From Bacteroidales bacterium (lineage in GTDB: Bacteria > Bacteroidota > Bacteroidia > Bacteroidales > UBA932), in NCBI GenBank assembly GCA_004552965.1, contig SFMU01000030.1, forward strand, positions 1 through 24,553: 24,553 nt of DNA, in the 5' to 3' direction. Shown piece after piece: positions 14,968-22,939 of this stretch. Made by a program: the position numbers and the translations under genes. Within the stretch, counting starts at the first letter, position 1, and each line of letters opens with the position of its first letter. The notes beneath the pieces were generated by a model that was not told the DNA's origin, searched no databases, and was given only the letters and a program-made list of their open reading frames with translations.

Positions 14968-16773
14968 ATGGCTGAAATGAACCAGAAAAGAATATTCAGA
15001 TACATTCCTCTCATCCCGGTTGCCGCAATCCTTGCGTCCGTGCTCTTCTCCCCTTCGTGCGCCAACACGACCGAAGCTCCGAAGGGCGGACCGAAGGACA
15101 CGATTCCTCCGGTCATCACCAGGATTGTACCGCCTCCCGGAACAGTGGACCTGCCTGTGAAGGGCACGCAGATTGCGTTTACCTTCAATGAATATGTCAC
15201 TGTGAAGGAACCGAAGGGAATCTATCTCTCCCCTCCCCAGACCAAGAGTCCCAAGTTCAGGATAAAGGGCAGGAGCGTCATCGTCTACTTCGAAGAGGAT
15301 CTTCTCCCGAACACGACCTACACACTTGATATCTCAGGCGCTATTGCCGACAACAACGAAGGCAATATGTTCCCTGGCTTCACGACGGTCTTCTCGACCG
15401 GTCACACCATCGACTCCATGTTCGTTTGCGGAACGGTCAGGAACTGCACCGACCTGAAACCGATTGCCGGAGCCACCGTCCTCCTCTACAAGGATGCATC
15501 CGACTCTGCCGTCTTCCTCAAGCATCCTTTCGCTTCTTCGAGGACCGATGCCTGGGGGTATTTCTCAGTCAGGAATATTCAGGACACCTCCTACCGCATA
15601 TATGCCCTTGTCGATGCCAACGGCAACAACATGTATGATCCGGACGAGGACAGGATAGCCTTTCTCGACACTGCCTTCATCCCGAAGCGTGTAGTCAGGG
15701 ACAGCCTCCCGGAACTCATGAAATACGACCCGAAGGACACCCTTCTCTGCCAGTCCCGGCAGAACGATTTCGTGCTGAACGTTTTCCGTGAGAAGCCTTC
15801 CAAGCAGATGATAGTGAACAGCAAGCGGCTCTCCGACCGCTCCTGCTACATCACCTTCATGGCTCCCGGGGCCAGGATCGACTCCCTGTGGTTCCAGGGT
15901 TATCCATCTTCCAGGGTCATCACCGAGTTCAACATCCAGGAAGACAGTCTCCTGCTGTGGCTCAATGTCCAGAGAAGAATGCCGGACACCCTCAATCTGA
16001 TGGTCAAGTACCACAAGACCGACACCTTGGGGGTTCTGAAGCCTTTTACCGAAAAGGTCCCGATTTACGTTGAGGGCAAGGCTCCTTCGCGCACGGAGAG
16101 GAAAAAGGTAACCCACACCGATACCATCTGTCCTCTGAAGATCGTCTCTTCTCCGGAGACTGTGGAACAGGTCGGATTCGCCATCGAATTCGATTTCCCT
16201 CCGATTCTCGGGTATTTCGATTCGCTTTCCCTGGTTTCCGTCAACCCGAGACAGCAGGAAGCCGTGGAGGATTTCACGATAGAGCGCGATTCCCTGAATC
16301 TCAGGCGCTATGTCATCACTCCGAAAAACAAGCTGATGCCTGGCTACGACTACAAATTCAAAGTGCCTCACAGGATATTCCAGGACATCAACGGCTACTG
16401 GAATGACAGCACTCAGACCAAGATCACCCTTCCGAACGACGAATCCCTGAGCACCCTTATTCTCGATCTCAGGAATGTCGGCCACAAGTACATCGTCGAT
16501 CTTCTTGACGAGGCAAGGAAATCGGTTCTGAGGACCTATACCATCGAGAAAGACACACAGCTCCTCTTCCCTTATCTCAAGGCGGCGAAGTACTCCATCC
16601 GTATCACGGAGGATACCAACCGCAACGGCATCGTGGATTCCGGAAACCTTCTGGAGCACCGTCAGCCTGAATCCGTCATATTCATGACCTTCAACGGCTC
16701 TGAATCAATAAATATCCCTGAACGCAGCGAAATCGTGCAGGAAGTCGACTTCTCCTCACTATTCCGGAACTGA
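14968..16773 (+). CDS. Big_5 (Ig-like) domain lipoprotein of Bacteroidota
   Basis: A 601-residue envelope protein, probably a surface or periplasmic lipoprotein. The N-terminus has a hydrophobic segment ending in FSPSC (C31), followed by the lineage hallmark APKGGPKDTIPPVI (37-50). Residues about 45-145 form a Big_5/SbsA-like Ig domain (IAFTFNEYV, VYFEEDLLPNTTYTL). After it comes a carboxypeptidase-regulatory-like segment (IAGATVLLYKD, then GYFSVRNI) and an Asp/Asn loop DANGNNMYDPDED at 216-228. A second such loop, DTNRNGIVD, is at 549-557. Both resemble dockerin or EF-hand calcium loops. The middle is all-beta with no catalytic motif that I recognise. Function is unknown, though the family is nearly universal in Bacteroidota. 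ATG 14977 is an alternative start. The next gene begins 2 bases after its stop. Confidence 0.82.
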   Translation: MAEMNQKRIFRYIPLIPVAAILASVLFSPSCANTTEAPKGGPKDTIPPVITRIVPPPGTVDLPVKGTQIAFTFNEYVTVKEPKGIYLSPPQTKSPKFRIKGRSVIVYFEEDLLPNTTYTLDISGAIADNNEGNMFPGFTTVFSTGHTIDSMFVCGTVRNCTDLKPIAGATVLLYKDASDSAVFLKHPFASSRTDAWGYFSVRNIQDTSYRIYALVDANGNNMYDPDEDRIAFLDTAFIPKRVVRDSLPELMKYDPKDTLLCQSRQNDFVLNVFREKPSKQMIVNSKRLSDRSCYITFMAPGARIDSLWFQGYPSSRVITEFNIQEDSLLLWLNVQRRMPDTLNLMVKYHKTDTLGVLKPFTEKVPIYVEGKAPSRTERKKVTHTDTICPLKIVSSPETVEQVGFAIEFDFPPILGYFDSLSLVSVNPRQQEAVEDFTIERDSLNLRRYVITPKNKLMPGYDYKFKVPHRIFQDINGYWNDSTQTKITLPNDESLSTLILDLRNVGHKYIVDLLDEARKSVLRTYTIEKDTQLLFPYLKAAKYSIRITEDTNRNGIVDSGNLLEHRQPESVIFMTFNGSESINIPERSEIVQEVDFSSLFRN

Positions 16774-16775
16774 AG

Positions 16776-17666
16776 ATGAACAAGAAGATCAGAAAGACAA
16801 CAATCCTTGCCGGCATATTCCTGATGCTTGCAATCCTTCCCCTGGGCGCGCAGGACACTCTGAAAGTCTCTGACCGCCGCTCGGGAAAGGTGGAAGTCAG
16901 GGAGTTCACTGCCGACTATCTTGACACCGTACAACTCAAAAAGGTCTTCGTCCTGAATGACTATTCCATGATTGGAGTCGAGTATGGCGCGGCTGCCAAC
17001 ATGATGCTTTTCACCCCTGCGAAGAAGCAGTCCTATCTCCTTTCCCCATCAACCTTCGGAGTCTATTACACCCGATACGGGAAAATGTTCAATTATCTCC
17101 CGTATTTCGGATTCAAGGTCGGTATACGCTCGAGCTCAGAGGGTTATAAATTCAAGGAAGACAAGGAAACACACCAGATTCCGACGCTGGAAGGGGCGAC
17201 TGCAGCTCGCATCAGAATCATCGACATGCCGTTCATGGCATTGATCCATGCCGATTCCGACCATCTTTCAGGTTTCGCCAGCATCGGAATATACGGAGGC
17301 TACAGGACTTCCATCGAACGTTTCGGGGAATATGTGGACGAGTCAGTCCGCTATTCATTCATGGAATATGACCGCCGTTTCGACTATGGCATTTGCGGCG
17401 GGGTGGGTATGGCATTTGTGTTCGACCCCTTCGAATTCCACATCAATCTGAACGTCAGGTATTCCTGGGGCACGCTTTACGACTATGACTACGCCAGCCC
17501 GTACTATTACAGATACGCCTACCCGCTGGACCTCTCACTCACCGGTGGCTTGTATTTCCATCTCACCAGAAGAACCGGACGCTCGAGAGGCCAGATCAGA
17601 CGAGAGGCAATCGACCGTGTGAAACATCCTGAAAAATATGAAGACACTTACAGCGACAATAGGTAA
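16776..17666 (+). CDS. PorT-like outer-membrane beta-barrel protein
   Basis: A 296-residue protein with a clear signal peptide: KKIRK basic start, hydrophobic core to about residue 22, and likely cleavage around LPLGA-QDT near 25. The rest has short glycine/aromatic-rich strands in alternating pattern (FGVYYTRYGKMFNYLPYFGF, GFASIGIYGGYR, ICGGVGMAFVF, LSLTGGLYFHL), as expected for a small 8- to 10-strand barrel of the PorT/OmpW-like type. The last 30 residues (RTGRSRGQIRREAIDRVKHP and beyond) are basic and non-barrel. They may result from the need to overlap ispG, whose start lies 29 bases before this stop. The function is not known. The position directly after the Big_5 lipoprotein suggests a shared envelope role. 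Confidence 0.7.
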   Translation: MNKKIRKTTILAGIFLMLAILPLGAQDTLKVSDRRSGKVEVREFTADYLDTVQLKKVFVLNDYSMIGVEYGAAANMMLFTPAKKQSYLLSPSTFGVYYTRYGKMFNYLPYFGFKVGIRSSSEGYKFKEDKETHQIPTLEGATAARIRIIDMPFMALIHADSDHLSGFASIGIYGGYRTSIERFGEYVDESVRYSFMEYDRRFDYGICGGVGMAFVFDPFEFHINLNVRYSWGTLYDYDYASPYYYRYAYPLDLSLTGGLYFHLTRRTGRSRGQIRREAIDRVKHPEKYEDTYSDNR

Positions 17667-18981
17667 TGTCCGGATAGGAGGAGAATCCCCTATCGTCATC
17701 CAGACAATGTGCAACACCCACACAAATGACACGGATGCTACGACTGAGCAGTGTGTCCGCCTTGCCGAGGCAGGTTCCGGGCTCATCAGGATAACGGTTC
17801 CGGGACCGTCTGATGTGGAAGCTGTCAAGACGATAGTGGCCAATCTCAGAAGTCGCGGGATAGACACTCCTATAGTGGCGGATATTCATTTCTCATCTCA
17901 GACTGCCTTGCTGGTGGCTCCTGTCGTGGAAAAGGTAAGAATCAACCCGGGAAATTTCCACCGTGACCACTCCGAGGCCAGGAAGCAGTTCGCTGCCCTT
18001 CTGGAGGTCTGCAAGAAACACGGAACGGCAATCAGGATCGGAGTGAATCACGGTTCTCTCGGCTCTTACATCACTGACCGTTACGGGAACACGCCTCAGG
18101 CCATGGCGATAGCCGCAATGGAATGGCTCAGGATGTGCATTGACTCTGATTTTTTCAATGTCGTAGTCTCCCTGAAGTCAAGTAACACAATTGTTATGGT
18201 CGAGGCTTACAGGGAACTTGTGCGTCTGATGACCGAGGAGGGCCACATATTCCCTCTCCATGTCGGTGTCACCGAGGCAGGCAATGGCGACAGTGGCAGA
18301 ATCAAGTCATGCGTCGGGATATCCACCCTTCTCTCGGAAGGGATCGGCAACACCATCAGAGTCTCCCTGACTGAGGATCCGGAAAATGAACTGCCTGTCG
18401 CTGAATATCTTGCCGCAAGATATGACCACAGGATCGCCTCATCGATGACTTCTGTTTCAGTCAGCGGCAGGAAGGCGGTCGCAACCTATGACTCCCCTTC
18501 CCGCGAAAGACTTCTGGAGGATGTGGCCTGCGACTTCGGCAAACCATTGATAGACAGGGAAATCGATTCTCTCGAGATCGTCGGCCAATACCTTGACGAA
18601 GCCGGAACCCCGATAAGCATCGAAGGCAGCGGACTGGGAGAGTATCTCGTGGATGAGGTTATGCAGGCATCGAGACGCCGTTTCTACAAACCTGAATATA
18701 TCGCCTGTCCCGGCTGCGGGCGGACAATGTACAATCTCCAGGATGCCTTCGAGGAAGTGAAGAAAAAGACCTCCCATCTCAAAGGCACTGTGATTGCCGT
18801 CATGGGATGCATCGTCAACGGTCCTGGCGAGATGGCCGATGCAGACTGGGGCTATGTCGGCGAAGGAAACCACAAGGTCACAATCTACAGAAAAAAGGAA
18901 CCTGTCCTGAGACACGTTCCTGAATCTGAAGCCGTTGATAAACTGCTTGAATTGATAGCCAACGACCGGGGCTCTATCTGA
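17638..18981 (+). CDS. ispG: 4-hydroxy-3-methylbut-2-enyl diphosphate synthase IspG (GcpE), shortened insert form
   Basis: A 447-residue [4Fe-4S] enzyme of the MEP isoprenoid pathway that converts MEcPP to HMBPP. The TIM-barrel part is clear: VRIGGESPIVIQTM at 11-24, VADIHF at 80-85, VRINPGNF at 100-107, RIGVNHGSLG at 133-142, and LHVGVTEAG at 207-215. The cluster-binding domain has C357 and C360 in ACPGCGRT, C391 in GCIVNGPGE, and E398. Between the barrel and the cluster domain lie about 100 residues, compared with roughly 27 in E. coli and several hundred in the usual long Bacteroidota form. The insert (A*) domain thus appears strongly reduced rather than absent. The start overlaps the upstream barrel gene by 29 bases, and the 3' end overlaps convergent psd by 8 bases. 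No frameshift is seen. Confidence 0.95.
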   Translation: MKTLTATIGNVRIGGESPIVIQTMCNTHTNDTDATTEQCVRLAEAGSGLIRITVPGPSDVEAVKTIVANLRSRGIDTPIVADIHFSSQTALLVAPVVEKVRINPGNFHRDHSEARKQFAALLEVCKKHGTAIRIGVNHGSLGSYITDRYGNTPQAMAIAAMEWLRMCIDSDFFNVVVSLKSSNTIVMVEAYRELVRLMTEEGHIFPLHVGVTEAGNGDSGRIKSCVGISTLLSEGIGNTIRVSLTEDPENELPVAEYLAARYDHRIASSMTSVSVSGRKAVATYDSPSRERLLEDVACDFGKPLIDREIDSLEIVGQYLDEAGTPISIEGSGLGEYLVDEVMQASRRRFYKPEYIACPGCGRTMYNLQDAFEEVKKKTSHLKGTVIAVMGCIVNGPGEMADADWGYVGEGNHKVTIYRKKEPVLRHVPESEAVDKLLELIANDRGSI

Positions 18982-19639
18982 GCTCGGCGATGACGGTTTC
19001 GCAGGCTCTGGTAAGATCTCCCACCTTTACCTTGATGTCGGCATCAAGAGGGAAATACATGTCGATCCTTGAACCGAACTTGATGATTCCGCACTGCTCT
19101 GCCCTCTTCACGCTGTTGCCTGTTTCGGAGTAGCAGACGATTCTTCTGGCGAAAGTTCCGGCAATCTGCTTGAACAGAACTTCTCCGTGACTGTTCCCGA
19201 TCACGGTCGTCGCATGCTCGTTCTTCTCCGACGCCTTCGGCAGGAACGCGAGGAGATACTTTCCGGGATGGTACTTGTAGTACGAAATCTGCCCGTCCAT
19301 GGGCCAGAAATTGGCGTGGACGTCGAAAAAGTTCATATAGACGGAAACCTGGATCCTTTCTTCCTTGAAATACTCCTTCTCATAGACCTTTTCGACTATG
19401 ATGACCTTGCCGTCAGCGACAGAGGTGACGGTTCTGTCATCTCCTTCAGGGGCTGTGCGTTCCGGAACACGGTGAAACCAGAATACGAACACCGCATTCA
19501 GCAGAAAAATTGCGATCAAAGGAATCTGAACCCAGAGACTGTGGCTGAAATACAACACACAGGCAATCAGGCAAGCGAGAATCACCCATGCAATCACTAT
19601 TGTACCATGACAGTCTTTATCTATTCGGATCAACTTCAT
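18974..19639 (-). CDS. psd: Phosphatidylserine decarboxylase proenzyme
   Basis: A 221-residue, short-type (group II) phosphatidylserine decarboxylase that makes phosphatidylethanolamine at the inner membrane. Two N-terminal membrane segments are visible, about 13-31 and 37-55. SVADGKVI at 73-80, the histidine-containing segment MNFFDVHANFWP and the tail motif FGSRIDMYFP are family features. Autocatalytic cleavage is expected between G189 and S190, leaving Ser as the source of the pyruvoyl group. The length suits the compact form common in Bacteroidota and Archaea. It is the last gene of the rsfS-ftsH-cdsA-psd operon, with a 45-base gap after cdsA that may hold its own promoter. Its last codons overlap the ispG 3' end on the other strand. 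The pairing with cdsA is logical: CdsA supplies the CDP-diacylglycerol from which phosphatidylserine is made. Confidence 0.95.
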   Translation of the reverse strand: MKLIRIDKDCHGTIVIAWVILACLIACVLYFSHSLWVQIPLIAIFLLNAVFVFWFHRVPERTAPEGDDRTVTSVADGKVIIVEKVYEKEYFKEERIQVSVYMNFFDVHANFWPMDGQISYYKYHPGKYLLAFLPKASEKNEHATTVIGNSHGEVLFKQIAGTFARRIVCYSETGNSVKRAEQCGIIKFGSRIDMYFPLDADIKVKVGDLTRACETVIAELR

Positions 19640-19658
19640 AAGCAGGCTGTAAATTTCT

Positions 19659-19666
19659 CAAAATTA
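19659..19666 (-). promoter_or_regulatory. Possible internal promoter -7 box upstream of psd
   Basis: Read on the minus strand this is TAATTTTG, an exact TAnnTTTG match, 19 bases upstream of the psd ATG in the only sizeable gap of the operon. No TTTG lies at the correct -33 distance, so it may be fortuitous in this A/T-rich spacer. Confidence 0.3.
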
Positions 19667-19684
19667 AACAAAAAAACCGGAAAA

Positions 19685-20515
19685 TCATAGCAGGTCGAAC
19701 ACTGCAAGATACAGGGCGCCCAGCGGCATTGCCATCAGGGTACTGTCGAAACGGTCGAGAAGGCCTCCGTGCCCCGGAATGATCTTTCCTGAATCCTTGA
19801 CACCGTAGACCCTTTTCCACTGGGATTCGTAGAGGTCGCCATAGACACTTGCAATGGACATTATCAGCGCCAGGATCATCGAATGGGCAAGGGGGAATTT
19901 AAGAAGTCCGACCTTGCAGAGGATGAATGCAGAAAGGACGGAGGTCACCAGTCCTCCGAAGAACCCCACCCATGTTTTTTTCGGTGAAACCGAAGGGAAG
20001 AGTTTTGCCGGGAAGAAGCGTCCCAGAGTGATTCCGAAGGTGAAGGCTCCCACGTCGCAGCACCAGATTATGATGAAGAAACAGAGCAGGAGATAGCCGC
20101 TGAAATTACCTGCCTTGTCGAAGGCGATAAGATTCGAAAGGGCAAGTGGAACAGCAATGTAGAGAAGGCCCGTATAGATGTTGGAAAACTTGCCGTATTC
20201 TTCCTTATCCTTGACATACAAGGAGTTGATCATGATGATGAAGAGAGGGACAATGGCCAGTCCGATCATCCTGATTGGGATGTGATAGCAGGACCAGGCA
20301 AACATCAGGGCAAAAAGGGTGATGCCCGCCAGAATGGCGAGCACCTTTGAGAATGTGTACGTCTTGCCCATGGTGATGTTGTAGAACTCACTCAGCATTC
20401 CGGCCATGATGAACATCACAAGACCTGCAAACAGGAACTTGTTGAACAGGAGGCAGGCTATCATCAGGATGATGAAGACGACACCTGATATGGATCTTAC
20501 GATGACATTATGCAT
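19685..20515 (-). CDS. cdsA: Phosphatidate cytidylyltransferase (CDP-diacylglycerol synthase)
   Basis: A 276-residue polytopic membrane enzyme that makes CDP-diacylglycerol from phosphatidate and CTP. Several hydrophobic segments run through the first 160 residues. The conserved SPKKTWVGFFGG block is at 177-188. The C-terminal CdsA signature spans about 226-258, including GDLYESQWKR, VKDSGKIIPGHGG and LLDRFDS, whose Asp residues bind the metals. I chose ATG 20515: the open frame extends 54 codons further upstream, but that part is only the antiparallel shadow of the ftsH 3' end and is not membrane-like. The start overlaps the ftsH stop by 8 bases (ATGCATAA), implying translational coupling. 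Confidence 0.95.
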   Translation of the reverse strand: MHNVIVRSISGVVFIILMIACLLFNKFLFAGLVMFIMAGMLSEFYNITMGKTYTFSKVLAILAGITLFALMFAWSCYHIPIRMIGLAIVPLFIIMINSLYVKDKEEYGKFSNIYTGLLYIAVPLALSNLIAFDKAGNFSGYLLLCFFIIIWCCDVGAFTFGITLGRFFPAKLFPSVSPKKTWVGFFGGLVTSVLSAFILCKVGLLKFPLAHSMILALIMSIASVYGDLYESQWKRVYGVKDSGKIIPGHGGLLDRFDSTLMAMPLGALYLAVFDLL

Positions 20516-22499
20516 CAGCAGAAGGGGTTGTAGCAGTTGTAGTGTTATCGGTTGCATCGGACTCGCTCCCGGCAGGCTTACTCTTGGGACCGAGAATCTT
20601 CTCGATGTCTTCTGCAAATATAACTTCTTTTTCCAAAAGGAGGTTCGCCATCCTCTCAAATCCTTCCCTGTTCTCATTGATCAGGGCCGTAGTCCTCTGA
20701 TGGATGAAGGAAACAAGGTCCTTCACTTCCTGGTCAATGACCTCGGCAGTCTTGTCACTGTACGGATTGGTGAGTTCATAGCCTCTCGAACCTGTCGAAT
20801 CATAGAAAGACAACTCTCCTACCTTCTCGCTCATGCCGTAGTACTTGACCATCGCATAAGCCATGTTGGTAAGCCTTTCCAAATCATTGAGGGCACCGGT
20901 CGCAGGCTCTCCGTTGACGATTTCCTCTGCGACCCTTCCGCCGATGAGGGCGCACATCTTGTCGATCATGCAGGATTTGGACACGATTTTCCTCTCGTCT
21001 GGGACATACCAGGTAAGTCCCAGGGCATCCCCTCTCGGAATCAGGCTCACCTTGAAGACAGGATCTGAATTCGGAAGGAGCCATCCGACCAGGGCATGGC
21101 CGGCCTCGTGATAGGCAATGGTTCTCTTCTCGGACGGGGTGATGACGGAAGCCTTGCGTTCGAGACCTCCGATGATCCTGTCGACAGCATCGAGGAAATC
21201 CTGCTGACCGATTTCTTTCTTGTTCTTTCTGGCGGCAGTCAGGGCGGCCTCGTTGCAGACATTTGCGATGTCGGCGCCGGAGAAGCCCGGAGTGTGCTGT
21301 GCCATGAACTCGACATTGAAGTCTGGCGCGAGCTTCAGCGAACGGACGTGAACATTGAATATCTCGACCCTCTCCTTGAGTTCAGGAAGGTCGACATGAA
21401 TCTGTCTGTCGAAACGTCCGGCCCTCATCAGCGCCTTGTCCAGAATGTCAGCCCGGTTGGTGGCGGCAAGAATGATGACACCCGAATTGGTGTCGAAGCC
21501 ATCCATCTCCGTAAGCAGCTGGTTGAGAGTGTTTTCCCTTTCGTCATTCGAAGAGAATCCGGCATTCTTTCCCCTGGCCCTTCCGACTGCATCGATCTCA
21601 TCAATGAACACGATGCACGGAGCCTTTTCCTTGGCCTGTCTGAAAAGATCCCTCACTCTGGATGCACCCACACCGACGAACATCTCGACGAAATCCGAAC
21701 CGGAGATCGAGAAGAACGGGACATTGGCCTCACCTGCCACGGCCTTGGCAAGGAGAGTCTTTCCGGTGCCCGGAGGGCCTACAAGGAGGGCTCCCTTCGG
21801 AATCTTTCCACCGAGGGAGGTATACTTCTGGGGATTCTTGAGGAAATCGACTATTTCCATCACTTCGTCCTTCGCTCCGTGAAGCCCGGCAACATCCTTG
21901 AAGGTGACGTTGACCTTGTCTTTCTCTGCCAGTTTGCCGGTGGACTTGCCCACGTTGAATATCCCGCCTCCGGGACCGTTGGGACCGCCGCCCATGTTCC
22001 TGTTGAATCCGCGGAACATCCAGACCCACATCAGGATAAGGAGCACGAACGGGAAAATCCATTCGAGAATATGCGACCACATCTTCTCGTCGTTCTCGAC
22101 AATGATCCTGACCTGATCCGATGGAGAAAGCTCCATATTCAGGGCTGAGAATTCCTTCTCCGGGTCAAACTTGTCCGAAACGAGAAAAATGAAATGAGGA
22201 GAGTTCGAAGGCACCTTGCCGCCGAACTTGTCAGAGAATTTGGCCAATCTGTCGGGACGGATGGTGATATCCCCCCTGAAATCGTTTCTTATGTAGGTGA
22301 TTTCCTTGATGTCTCCTTCACGGAACATCGTCTGGACCTCGGCCCATTCCACTTTTTGCGGATTCCCGCCTGAATTGTTCATCAGCAGCCATCCGATTCC
22401 CAGAATCAGGAGGAGATAGAACCAGGAAAGATTGAATCTGAGCCTGACAATCTTCCTGTCCTGGTTGCTGCCGTTGTTCTTGCTGTTGCTATTCGACAT
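20508..22499 (-). CDS. ftsH: ATP-dependent zinc metalloprotease FtsH
   Basis: A 663-residue membrane-anchored AAA+ protease for quality control of membrane and some cytosolic proteins. Order: cytoplasmic Asn/Ser-rich N-terminus, TM1 at about 24-40, a periplasmic domain of about 100 residues, TM2 at about 145-163, a Gly-rich linker, then the ATPase with Walker A GPPGTGKT at 241-248, Walker B IVFIDEID at 296-303, and the second region of homology (ATNRADILDKALMRAGRFDR, 346-365). The protease site is HEAGH at 464-468 (H464, E465, H468), with likely third ligand D539 in GALNDLERL. The C-terminus is a low-complexity Ser/Thr/Ala tail. ATG 22499 is chosen because the 47-codon upstream extension is the rsfS shadow. 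It overlaps rsfS by 11 bases and cdsA by 8. Confidence 0.97.
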   Translation of the reverse strand: MSNSNSKNNGSNQDRKIVRLRFNLSWFYLLLILGIGWLLMNNSGGNPQKVEWAEVQTMFREGDIKEITYIRNDFRGDITIRPDRLAKFSDKFGGKVPSNSPHFIFLVSDKFDPEKEFSALNMELSPSDQVRIIVENDEKMWSHILEWIFPFVLLILMWVWMFRGFNRNMGGGPNGPGGGIFNVGKSTGKLAEKDKVNVTFKDVAGLHGAKDEVMEIVDFLKNPQKYTSLGGKIPKGALLVGPPGTGKTLLAKAVAGEANVPFFSISGSDFVEMFVGVGASRVRDLFRQAKEKAPCIVFIDEIDAVGRARGKNAGFSSNDERENTLNQLLTEMDGFDTNSGVIILAATNRADILDKALMRAGRFDRQIHVDLPELKERVEIFNVHVRSLKLAPDFNVEFMAQHTPGFSGADIANVCNEAALTAARKNKKEIGQQDFLDAVDRIIGGLERKASVITPSEKRTIAYHEAGHALVGWLLPNSDPVFKVSLIPRGDALGLTWYVPDERKIVSKSCMIDKMCALIGGRVAEEIVNGEPATGALNDLERLTNMAYAMVKYYGMSEKVGELSFYDSTGSRGYELTNPYSDKTAEVIDQEVKDLVSFIHQRTTALINENREGFERMANLLLEKEVIFAEDIEKILGPKSKPAGSESDATDNTTTATTPSADA

Positions 22500-22884
22500 C
22501 TTCTGCTTCTTTCTTAACTGACCTTCTTCTTGACGCCGGTCTATCCTTGTAGACCTTCTGCGGAGCATCTGCCCAGAGTTCCTCGAGTCTGTAGAATTCC
22601 CTGTACTCGGTAAGGAAGATGTGGGCGACGATGTCGCCATAGTCGAGGATGATCCAGAAATTGTTCTCCATTCCCTGGGTACGCAGCGGCTTCCTGCCTT
22701 CGAGGCGCATCTTTTCTATTACATTGTCGGCTATTGCGTTGACGTTGGTGGTGGAATCTCCGTTGCAGATCATGAAATGGTCTGTGATTGAGGTGCCGAG
22801 TGGTCTGAGGTCGATTCCGACAACGTTCTGCGCTTTCTTGTCAAGCATCGCGTCAGCCATGACGCGAAGGTCGTGAGTTATCAT
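22489..22884 (-). CDS. rsfS: Ribosomal silencing factor RsfS
   Basis: A 131-residue protein of the RsfS/Iojap family, which binds ribosomal protein uL14 and blocks joining of the ribosomal subunits when nutrients are low. Family features: DHFMICNGDSTTNVNAIADN near 35-54, a Gly-containing turn, then NNFWIILDYGDIVAHIF near 73-89 and a final FYRLEELWADAP at 97-108. The last 25 residues form a basic, variable tail (DRPASRRRSVKKEAEDVE). It is the first gene of the operon, with a well-formed promoter 24 bases upstream, and overlaps ftsH by 11 bases. Confidence 0.95.
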   Translation of the reverse strand: MITHDLRVMADAMLDKKAQNVVGIDLRPLGTSITDHFMICNGDSTTNVNAIADNVIEKMRLEGRKPLRTQGMENNFWIILDYGDIVAHIFLTEYREFYRLEELWADAPQKVYKDRPASRRRSVKKEAEDVE

Positions 22885-22899
22885 TTTGTGTACTTTTAT

Positions 22900-22907
22900 T
22901 ATTTTTG
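22900..22907 (+). promoter_or_regulatory. Candidate -7 box of the birA promoter
   Basis: TATTTTTG matches TAnnTTTG exactly, 50 bases before the birA ATG. No TTTG at standard -33 distance is seen, so it is weaker than the opposed rsfS promoter. It directly abuts the rsfS -7 box on the other strand, the two together forming a TTTGCAAA palindrome at 22904-22911. Confidence 0.35.
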
Positions 22908-22939
22908 CAAAGTTATTTGCGTTATCCGCATTCTACAAA
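22908..22939 (-). promoter_or_regulatory. Promoter of the rsfS-ftsH-cdsA-psd operon
   Basis: On the minus strand a -33 TTTG (complement of 22936-22939) is followed after exactly 20 bases by a -7 box TAACTTTG (complement of 22908-22915). Both fit the Bacteroidota sigma consensus, and the distance to the rsfS ATG at 22884 is suitable. This is the best-formed promoter in the window. A second TAnnTTTG match (TATATTTG, complement of 22936-22943) overlaps the -33 element. Confidence 0.65.

Noticed and set aside
13410..15200. A 596-codon open frame on the minus strand
   Set aside because: It is antisense to rel and the start of the Big_5 lipoprotein gene; no recognisable motif, same codon-bias artefact.
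15565..16659. A 364-codon open frame on the minus strand
   Set aside because: It is antisense to the Big_5 lipoprotein gene and shows no domain or signal.
20516..20677. 54-codon N-terminal extension of cdsA
   Set aside because: It lies within the ftsH 3' end. The extension is hydrophilic and unlike any CdsA, while ATG 20515 gives a normal start.
21096..22148. A 350-codon open frame on the plus strand
   Set aside because: It is fully antisense to ftsH, which has complete AAA+ and protease motifs.
22500..22640. 47-codon N-terminal extension of ftsH
   Set aside because: It overlaps rsfS in another frame and would place a polar, non-homologous segment before the FtsH N-terminus; ATG 22499 gives the family length.
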